Source: Beroe ovata
Taxonomy: Eukaryota > Ctenophora > Nuda > Beroida > Beroidae
Reading direction: 5' to 3'
NCBI GenBank assembly: GCA_946803715.1
Contig: CAMPET010000055.1
Location: forward strand, 200,197 to 251,228
DNA length: 51,032 nucleotides
Part shown: piece by piece, positions 13,701-25,000 of the stretch
Layout of the letters: each line of letters begins with the position of its first letter
How positions within the stretch are numbered: the first letter of the stretch is position 1
The notes under the pieces: model-generated
Seen by the model: only the letters and a program-made list of their open reading frames with translations
Told to the model about the DNA's origin: nothing
Database searches by the model: none
Position numbers and translations under genes: made by a program

Positions 13701-14667
13701 TTTTCCTACTTTATTTTACCAGCCATGTAGATGGTGATAAGATGTTCAAAAACCTTTTTTCGTAGAACAGCCCCCTATCTCTCTCTCCCTCCCTATTCAC
13801 TTTCAACTTGACAAATGGGTTGGTACGTGTCGCTAAATTTCCATATCATATCTCTCACATCCGTGTCAAAAAGGTAATTATCCACATTATAGTGATTAAA
13901 TGTCTTTGTACTGGCATATAAACTGACGACGCCGGGAGGCCAGATGTTTCATAATACAACAGCTGTACAAACGCTAAGGTCTGAGCTATATTAAACTATT
14001 TGCAACTAAAAATAGAAAGATTTGCTGCAAACTATAGAGAGAGGAGTTTTCATCTGACAACACCTTTTTCTCACATGGTTGTTATGACTACCATTGTTAT
14101 GGTTCGAAACAGGGTTCGCTAGCAAAAAGCAGGGGATATTTGTAGTTGCTATGAGATATCTCAGATACATGGTAACACCTTCATCTTCACTCGAAATCAT
14201 CGCGCAACCTCACATCCAACGAAATCGCGGAGGTTTTTGCCACGAAAATAAAAATAAAACTTTGCCACGAAAATAAAAATTTTCGCAATCTAACCTTGTC
14301 AGTTGGCTCGCCGATGGAGTAAGCGTGGTTATTCAAAGTCTCCAGGAGTCCGAGACCGAAATCAGCAAGTCGGGAAGGGTCTCCATTTCGTGCTTCGAAC
14401 AGGTGATGAGACAGAATCATCTGAGAGAGATTAGGTTAAGGATGAAAGTGGTGGTGTTAGTTTGGGAGGTTAGTTTGGGATGTGAGTTTGAGATGGATGA
14501 CTGAGATGTTAGTTTGAGATGGATGTTTGGGATGTTAGTCGGGATGTTCGTATGAGATGTTAGCCTTAGGTCGCGTTTATCATTTCTGTAGAGCGTATGC
14601 TGAAATCTTCCTTCCAAAAGTTTCCAATTAGGTCCAATACAAAACTATGGATCATGTGCACAGTATT

Positions 14668-14706
<39 letters not shown>

Positions 14707-17700
14707 CACACACACNNNNNNNNNACACACACACACACACACACACACATAGCACGAGGGGAATAGCTTTTAGCACCGTTTTGCAGAAATAATAGACTAA
14801 CGGAATACGAGCATGGAGCAGTTTTATTAAGTGTGAAGAAGGGAAGGGAGACAAATTAGACACAGAGTAGTTCAGATCTAAAAAATCTGCCATTGAAAGA
14901 GGTGGATAGAATAGAATTACTGGTCTCCTTTATTTAGATGGGAAAACATAATCATAACCCCTTTTAACTGCGTTATAAATTATAAGGATCGGAATCTTCC
15001 ACATCGTTCACCGCGTAGTTATGCAATCAACAACCAATCAACAACTAGGTAAATAGTAATTAACAACCAATTACCTCTCTTTTTTCTGGAGTGAGACTGT
15101 GTATCCTCTTATTCACCACAGGGGGTAAGTGTGGGAGTCTGACAGCTGTATCGGCCTCTGAAATAAGACGAAAATATGATGATAATATGATAATGATGCC
15201 ATAATTAGAAAAGTTAAGTTAAGACTGGATCATTTCGTAATATCTATTCTTTCTCGTGAAGTGTATACCTACCTAGTAGTTTCTAGCTTTTCTGTGTTAT
15301 ACCTGTAACATCTCGTGCAATTTTACACACGCGCACTTTGCACATCGCTCAAGAACGTATACCTAGCAATACTACAAAAATCGATTAAAAATTCCCTACT
15401 TTAATGAATTACTCTCGTGCTTGTTCTAGCGTAAAGTAATCTATATCCACCGACATAATATATATCCCTCTGTACAACGACTCTCAACTGTATTCATGGT
15501 CGGAATCAAAGAATCTTGCGCCAAAAAAGGACATAATATTTGGTCGTTTATTTCGATCATGAACCCATTTGTAGCCCAATGAAACTGCAATCATAAATAG
15601 GTCCGTGTAGTTAGTAGATGAAACAATGGGTTTAGACATGTTGAGGCAGGAATAGTTTTTGTTTGTTTACCGAGTAGCCAGTGGCAACATGGTGGTGGCG
15701 CTGGAGTGCGCGCGCGCCATTGTTCAGTTTACAACTATTATTATGAAGGAGCACATATTTGCTCCTGTTGTAGATGCAGCAACACCCATAATCTCACTCT
15801 CTCACACAAACTATGCGACATCCTCACATGAATCCACATGTTGTCATTCTGCTGTACAATATGATGTGCAATTCAGCAGATGGATTTGTGACATCAAAAT
15901 GACGAAGTTTAACAAGCAGCAACAATGCGGCCTGCCTTAAAATTGAAGTTTGTCACCAGAGTGAATTATACAATTTTTATTGAGAAGCACAATATTATAA
16001 CCGTGATAACTATCAACAACATTAGTGCTGCTATACTGCACTTTTTCAATTAACATGACGTATGTTTGCGTGTAAACGCATTCTGCAACCAATTTACAGC
16101 AATGTCAATCCTCGATCATATAGATACGTTTTATTCCACGGAATTGAAATGTAACAACAAATGAACCACAACCCTACCTTTATAATCAATCTCGATGGCT
16201 GCTTTCAGATCCTTCAGCAGAATATCACCAAGTTCCTTGGCTGAGGAGAAAGTGGCTACTTTGTGCGACGCCCTAATCTTATCCTTCAGTCGGACCAGCT
16301 TGGCTGCTGAATCGGCGTTTTCCACACAATAGATTTGTCGTTGCTCCTGTGAGGGGAAATTATGATATGTAGGGCAGGAAAGTTCTCAGAAAGACACAAG
16401 AAACCCAAGGGGGAAGCGCGAAAAATTCACAATGGTTCATGGAACTTGAGAAAATTTCTTCATTAGAGACTCTCAAAAACGGAGCAGAAAAGTGTGGGAT
16501 CATTCACTTCACTTTCTACCGATACTGACATCAGAAATTCGACGAAAGTTTTTTGTCCAGTTTTCGCGCAAATATCATCGATTCCCATGTATTTTTGGAC
16601 GCTGAATCGATTGCCGATCGAATTTTGGGCCTATTTCTCATCCCTGATGAATTATCGGACACATGACTTTGAACCTCGAAGCTGGAAAAAAATTGGAATT
16701 TTCAGCGATTTCCCGATGAGCTAGCTCGAAAATGACTTCGGATTCGGATTCTACGTCAAAAAATAGGCCAGAAACACTTATTTTCAGCTTGCTTCCTAAA
16801 AAAAATGTCTACGGCCAATTTTTCGTATCAGTGTGTCCCATTGATTTTCGCGTTTTTGAAGTGATTGCTTCCCACATGATTGAAATCGTCATTTGGGCGT
16901 GGTCTCAAGGTGAGAATGAACTCAACGTGTTCGTTAAAAGGGTTGATACTCGTAGTCTGATAGTAGGGGAGATGATTTGATGGAAAATCAGTGTCCTCAG
17001 TGCCTGTCAAGTCTTCATTAGAGACTCTCAAAAACGGAGTAGAAAAGTGTGGGATCATTCACTTCACTTTCTACCGATACTGACATCAGAAATTCAACGA
17101 AAATTTTTTGTCCAATTTTCGTGCAAATACCATCGATTCCCATGTATTTTTGGACGCTGAATCGATTGCCGATCGAATTTTGGGCCTATTTGGCTTCCCT
17201 GATGAGTTATCGGACACGTGACTTCGAACCTCACAGCTGAGAAGAAATTGGAATTTTCAGTGATTTCCCGACGAGCTAGCTCGAAAATGACTTCGGATTC
17301 GGATTCTACGTCAAAAAATAGGCCAGAAACACTTATTTTCAGCTTGCTTCCTGGAAAAATGTTTTTTGGTATAAGTGTGTCCCATTGATTTTCGCGTTTT
17401 TGAAGTGATTGCTTCCCACAGGATTGAAATCGTCATTTGGGCGTGGTCTCACGGCGAGAATGAACTCAACATGATCGTTAAAAGGGTTGATACTCGTAGT
17501 CTGATAGTAGGAGAGATGATTTGACGGAAAATCAGTGTCCTAAGTGCCTGTCAAGTCTTCAATCGAGAGTCTCAAAAACGGAGTAGAAAAGTGTGGGATC
17601 ATTCACTTTACTTTCTACCGATACTGACATCAGAAATTCAAAGAAAATTTTTGTCCAATTTTCGTGCAAATACCATCGATTCCCATGTATTTTTGGACGC

Positions 17701-20700
17701 TGAATCGATTGCCGATCGAATTTTGGGCCTATTTGGCTTCCCTGATGAGTTATCGGACACGTGACTTCGAACCTCACAGCTGAGAAGAAATTGGAATTTT
17801 CAGTGATTTCCCGATGAGCTAGCTCGAAAATGACTTCGGATTCGGATTCTACGTCAAAAAATAGGTCAGAAACACTTATTTTCAGCTTGCTTCCTGGAAA
17901 AATGTTTTTTGGTATAAGTGTGTCCCATTGATTTTCGCGTTTTTGAAGTGATTGCTTCCCACAGGATTGAAATCGTCATTTGGGCGTGGCTTCACGGCGA
18001 GAATGAACTCAACATGATCGTTAAAAGGGTTGATACTCATAGTCTGATAGTAGGAGAGATGATTTGACGGAAAAACTGTGTCCTAAGTGCCTGTCAAGTC
18101 TTCAATCGAGAGTCTCAAAAACGGAGTAGAAAAGTGTGGGATCATTCACTTCACTTTCTACCGATACTGACATCAGAAATTCAACGAAAATTTTTTGTCC
18201 AATTTTCGCGTAAATACCATCGATTCCCATGTATTTTTGGACGCTGAATCGATTTCCGATCGAATTTTTGGCCTATCTCGCTTCCCAGATGAGCTTTCGG
18301 ACACGTGACTTAGAGCCTCACAGCTGAGAAGAAATTTGAATTTTCAGTGATTTCCCCATGAGCTAGCTCGAAAATGACCTCGGATTCGGATTCTACGTCA
18401 AAAAGTAGGCCAGTAATACTTATTTTCAGCTTGCTTCCTGGAAAAATGTTTTTTGGTATAAGTGTGTCCCATTGATTTTCGCGTTTTTGAAGTGATTGCT
18501 TCCCACAGGATTGAAATCGTCATTTGGGCGTGGCTTCACGGCGAGAATGAACTCAACATGATCGTTAAAAGGGTTGATACTCATAGTCTGATAGTAGGAG
18601 AGATGATTTGACGGAAAAACTGTGTCCTAAGTGCCTGTCAAGTCTTCAATCGAGAGTCTCAAAAACGGAGTAGAAAAGTGTGGGATCATTCACTTCACTT
18701 TCTACCGATACTGACATCAGAAATTCAACGAAAATTTTTTGTCCAATTTTCGCGTAAATACCATCGATTCCCATGTATTTTTGGACGCTGAATCGATTTC
18801 CGATCGAATTTTTGGCCTATCTCGCTTCCCAGATGAGCTTTCGGACACGTGACTTAGAGCCTCACAGCTGAGAAGAAATTTGAATTTTCAGTGATTTCCC
18901 CATGAGCTAGCTCGAAAATGACCTCGGATTCGGATTCTACGTCAAAAAGTAGGCCAGTAATACTTATTTTCAGCTTGCTTCCTGGAAAAATGTTTTTTGG
19001 TATAAGTGTGTCCCATTGATTTTCGCGTTTTTGAAGTGATTGCTTCCCACAGGATTGAAATCGTCATTTGGGCGTGGCTTCACGGCGAGAATGAACTCAA
19101 CATGATCGTTAAAAGGGTTGATACTCATAGTCTGATAGTAGGAGAGATGATTTGACGGAAAAACTGTGTCCTAAGTGCCTGTCAAGTCTTCAATCGAGAG
19201 TCTCAAAAACGGAGTAGAAAAGTGTGGGATCATTCACTTCACTTTCTACCGATACTGACATCAGAAATTCAACGAAAATTTTTTGTCCAATTTTCGCGTA
19301 AATACCATCGATTCCCATGTATTTTTGGACGCTGAATCGATTTCCGATCGAATTTTTGGCCTATCTCGCTTCCCAGATGAGCTTTCGGACACGTGACTTA
19401 GAGCCTCACAGCTGAGAAGAAATTTGAATTTTCAGTGATTTCCCCATGAGCTAGCTCGAAAATGACCTCGGATTCGGATTCTACGTCAAAAAGTAGGCCA
19501 GTAATACTTATTTTCAGCTTGCTTCCTGGAAAAATGTTTTTTGGTATAAGTGTGTCCCATTGATTTTCGCGTTTTTGAAGTGATTGCTTCCCACAGGATT
19601 GAAATCGTCATTTGGGCGTGGCTTCACGGCGAGAATGAACTCAACATGATCGTTAAAAGGGTTGATACTCATAGTCTGATAGTAGGAGAGATGATTTGAC
19701 GGAAAAACTGTGTCCTAAGTGCCTGTCAAGTCTTCAATCGAGAGTCTCAAAAACGGAGTAGAAAAGTGTGGGATCATTCACTTCACTTTCTANATAGCTT
19801 CATCTCTAGATCGTTGTCGAACGATTGATAAGATGCTCATGACTGACAGGGTACCCGGAACAGTGACAAGATGACGAACTCATTGCACGTCCTGCTTCCC
19901 ATTGCTGATAAATAACTTCCCCCCTTGGCGCTTCAATGAATCGATCATCTACCTATCTATATAAGTTCTAAAAGCGTACTATCGATCTCTAATGAGGTAA
20001 TGTGTGCTTGTGAAGAGATGTATGAACTTGTGCCCTAAAATCCGCCGTAGCGTCCACCCTAAATTGAAACTCCGCCGTAGCGTCCACCCTTAATTGAAAA
20101 GTCCGCCGTAGCGTCCTCCGCCGTAGCGTCCTCCGCCGTACAGTCCTCCGCCGTAGAGTCCTCCGCCGTAGAGTCCTATACCCCTTTCTACCGATACTAT
20201 CATCAGAAATTCGAACAAAATTTTTTGTTCCATTTTCAAGCGAATTTCATCGATTCCCATGTATTTTTGGATCCTGAATCGATTCCCAGTCGAATTTTTG
20301 CCCTATCTCGCTGTTCCAGGGAGCTATCTGACATGTGACTTCGAACCGCACGTTAGTATCTGAGAAGCAATTGGAACTAAAAACTGGGGTAGGTATATGA
20401 GTGTAGACTCATCATTCAATCGATGCAAAACCTATTTCCACAATGTCGTTTCGAACGCAGTCTTATTACAATCATGACGCAGTAACTCGAGATTATCACA
20501 AATTCAGCTCGGTTTGGTTGTAGTATCGATCTTCTACATAATATATTCATTCGTTGCTTTGAATAGTAGGGACTATAGTCGACTAGTTTTGTCCCTCCCA
20601 CCCTTGTCTCCCCTCCCCTTTTCTTGTCTGTAATTTCTTCCGCCCTCAACCTGTTACCAGACTGAGTGATTGCCTTAGGAGAATGAGATGAGACACACAC

Positions 20701-21814
20701 ACACACACAATGAGTCGATATTATACAATGTTCTGTGTTAAGTTTCTGTCTCGCATTATGATAGACAGGTTCAAACAAAGATAGATTTCGTGAACGTGGG
20801 AGCTTTTGTAAAAAGGAGAGAGAGGGAGAAGACATTCGAATTCCAGACAGTGACTCCCATCTGAAATATCCATCCGAGACATAATGTGGCGCCCCCTCTC
20901 CCCTCCTCTCTTTCATGCTAGACTCGCTGTGTTCTATATCAGTTCATGATCTAATCCATCATCCTGCCGTGTCCATTGCATATGTCAAGGTATATCAATT
21001 CACGGAATAAAACAGTTCGACGCAAATGTAAACTACTTCATTGTGTTAGATATTGATCGGAGGTTCCATTATAAGGTCTGGTCGTGCATTAATAATGACC
21101 TCGAATCCTGCATGATTGAGAGCCCACTACGGGGCCATATAAAAGATAGTGATTGTACCCTAGTGGCATCGTACCTGATTAATAACAACACGTGGCCTCT
21201 ATTATAGTGAGTAATGTGGTGATCACTAATAATCATGTGATGGAATTTCCCTCAATAGTATATGCTACCTGCTGCTTTGCTTGCACAATTTGACAGACAA
21301 CAGCTTACCGTTATTAGGCAGTGCTCATTGAGCACGGAATATCATACAGGCATGCATACAGAAAGGGAGAGTTGAGATTTAGTCAGCCTATCATAATGGT
21401 TTAGTTGGTGGTGTGAATGTGCCATTAGGTGATAGTTTGGCAGATTGACACCCTATTCAAATACTACTTTCTATGGATAGATGTTCCTCTTTCATGGCCT
21501 GTCTAGTAGACACCTCATATCAGTATAAACTTTGTGCTAAGAAGTACACCTGTGTTTCTCAATCGATTGGTTCAGGGAAATGTTACGCACACAGGGTATA
21601 TAATTATGAAGGAGTAGTCGTGTTGTATGTTATGAAGGAGCAGTGAAACAAAGCCCCCTCCCTCCCACACAAAGTGCATTCCCGCGCGTGCCTGGAAATG
21701 TTGTGTCAAATTTCACTGTCACGCGCGCCAAGCAACCGCAGAAAAGTGTGCCGGACTTAGTGGATGTTGAGGGGACTGGGGAAGTGTGCTGCCAATAATG
21801 AATTAGGGGTGGAG

Positions 21815-21859
<45 letters not shown>

Positions 21860-22039
21860 CGTGAGGGGCGTGTTCCTACTACTAGAATTACAATTTGGAA
21901 TCTGGTGGATAAGTAGTTGTGGAGATAAGAGGGTGGAACAAAACTGTGAATTCTATTACATTAGTTGGTACTTAGGAGTTAGGAGTTTCAAAAACTAGTC
22001 GAGTAGGTACATTGTATACTTGTATAGCTGCACAGTTAT

Positions 22040-22087
<48 letters not shown>

Positions 22088-25000
22088 AACATTTCTCCTT
22101 GACTTGTATATCGCTAGATAGTGTTTCTCTCGGAAATTGTATTCACAGCTCGGTCACATACCATTCCACCCTCGCGGCTCACATATTTATCCACCGAGAA
22201 TATGATATCTTAGAGTATACTAACATACTATAGTCAAGAATTGACATGTGTACTCATATAACTATGAAATAGATGAGCGTATCCCAGCAAACTGTTAACC
22301 GTTTTGGCAATATGCCATGATTCATTGATTCAAGCGACTACTTGCATTCAAGGTCTTAAATATCGTATTACATATAATAAGTACTACATATAATAAGTAT
22401 TACATATAATAAGTATAACATATATAAGTACTACGACTGGATTAGTATACTAGAAATGGTAATTTATATGGTAATTTATATGGGTTTGAAACTTTTCCGG
22501 GGAATTTCGGTCCATTATGGGACCCCATCAATGCATCAGACTTACGTTTGGGAAAAGGAAGGGTGGATAACACGACAAGAAGACTAAGCTTCAAAAAAAT
22601 CTGAGGAAAAAATGGGAAGCTGGGGAAGTTTTTGACACGCATCTAACACGTGACTACAGATTCCGGGGGGATGTGATGAGTCAAGTGGAGCACCCTTTTA
22701 AGAGATTACGTACCTATATAACATGTGAAACAAAATGTCATTGGACTAATTTTAAAAGTTTTTGTCATAATTCCTTGCTCAAGTCGGGAGCCTCTCCATT
22801 TTCCCGCCAAATCCCCCAGAATTATCGCTTTTCACTTGTGTACATTCTCTCACATCTGCTCTTATCGTGGAAGGTGATGATTTTTACACGCATTTTATCT
22901 CCCCCCATTTTAATGTCCTGGAATTTGGTCTGGAATTTGGTCCTTTAGGGATGATATAAGCATCCACTCCTTTCCTAAATAGGGAGTTGAAAATAGATAC
23001 TCCATGCCCCGCCCTATATAACCTAATCAAGGATTGCATGTTTAATGTCATAGTGACGTCACACGGGGTTGTCAGGACAACTCAACGTTACGAGTGATAA
23101 TGACGTCATAGCAACACGCCCGGCTTAAGATCAGGGATTTTCGCCGTGACGTGGACATTGTTTACAAAACTACCTAAAAATAGACCACACACTTCCTCAA
23201 TGAGATTACCACTGATAATTATTCTAGATAATGAGATAAGCTCAGTGATGAAAAGTTAGAGTAGAGGTCAGGAAAATTGTACCCATGTGTCATGGCTTCT
23301 TTGCTAGAAACTCGGTTCTAAAATCTCCTCCAATCCTGCCAAGACATGTTTGACTAGCAGTGTGTTATTATTATCGAATAAAACGAGTGTTTGACATAAA
23401 CACCCTGTACGTGTATATTGGGTGGCAGAAGCCGTATCATAGGCCAGTGACTGGGTATTTCACACATAGATTAGGTACTCCTTTGCTGGCAATATCCAAT
23501 GTGCTAAGTTTGATATCAGATTATCAGCAATCAGCAATGTCTGAAAACTGATTTTTTGGAATTTTCACGTTTCTTTTCACGGTAGTAGGGTTTAAAATCG
23601 AGCGCTCAGAATCGTATTTCCATACGATTTTGAGAGTGTTTTAGCATACCTCTGTCGGTCCGTCTGGGAACTTCTTCTTAACGTAATCCTGATCGCGGAA
23701 GTAGAAGAAGGACCGGGTGCAGTCGGAGTGCTCGAGAGCGGCAATTATCTCCAGTTCCGTGATACTTTTGTCCTTGTGAGAGTAGACCCAGGTATGACCC
23801 TGAAATGGAGGGGATGTGTTGCTAGGGGATGTGTTGCTAGGGGATGTGTTGCTAGGGGATGTGTTGCTAGGAGGATGTGTTGCTAGGGCGAGAGTTGCTA
23901 GGTGTAAAAGCAGAGTCCAATTTTGCAAGTCCTATTTCAATAAGTATGAGAATTGTGTTTGGGGCACCACGCTGCATGGCGCTAAAAGTCTTGCACCACC
24001 TTGCATTATGATAGTAGTCCCCCCTCTTTTCCCCTACTTTGAATGAGATTTGCACAGCTCATGCCTGTGAATAGGTGCCAAAATTATGATCTATTTTGAG
24101 CATTTGATTCCGGAACATTGAGCCGAAGATACTGTAAGGGTAAGAATCAGATACCACATGTCAATAATTCTACATTTTTCGAGTAAAAGTTCCTCCAGGG
24201 GAAACTTCTAGAAGACACATGGATATATAAATAATATATATGTGTCCAGCATAAATACTCAGTAAACATCCGATAAGCGTTTAGCTTACAATCATGTAAA
24301 CAAATCCCAATTGCTCAATATGATGAACATATTTTGAGCACTATGATCCTGATTGCAACATTCTGGTCTCCGACTAGGTACATAATGAGATTTATGTTAA
24401 TTTCGAGTACATTTATGTTAATTTCGAGTACATTTATGTTAATTTCGAGAATGATGTGACCCAGGTCCCAGAAAATTGTTAGGGCAGCTGCTGAACGCCC
24501 CAATCAACTTCACGAACTAGCAGTGCTCCTTCATAAAACACAGGTGTTTCATTATAACCTGCCCGGTTATATATATATATCCGAATATCGAAACCCGTGG
24601 GATAGGCAGGTGTACACCGAGACTGGAGTTTCAATGAGGTTACTATGGCCGAGATAACATAAAAATTACATGGATGTTATCAATTATGCAACATGATTTG
24701 CGCAATCCACTGACCACCCATATATCATCAGACGTTCTGTCATTTGAGTGACTTTATCATGAGTGCGCAAGGGGGTAATAGGTCGGAACAGGGAACATGA
24801 GCTGTAATGGACATTCATTGTCTGTGGGATAAAAAACCTGGATTTCAGTCATTAATCATGCTACATTGTACCAGGGTACTGTAAAGTACCTGATCAAAGT
24901 ACCTAAATAATCATTGCCGGTTCATTACCCTTCTGTTACTGGTACCACATGGCACTTACTTGCATTGTTTTGAAGTAAGATACACCCCAATGCAGTTCAT

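Noticed and set aside
16494-19792. Repeated open frames in the satellite on both strands
   Set aside because: They recur with the 544-base unit, differ in length between copies and break with single-base changes, so they are not conserved as proteins.
20416-20916. 166-codon minus-strand open frame, the longest in the satellite intron
   Set aside because: It lies inside an intron, has no recognisable domain or splice context, and includes a CA-repeat-derived stretch; it looks like chance.
23641-23928. Signal-peptide-like open frame with SNTSP repeats upstream of exon 23650-23799
   Set aside because: The repeats are the 15-base minisatellite in the intron, and the exon has a good acceptor at its start, so the N-terminal part is not coding.
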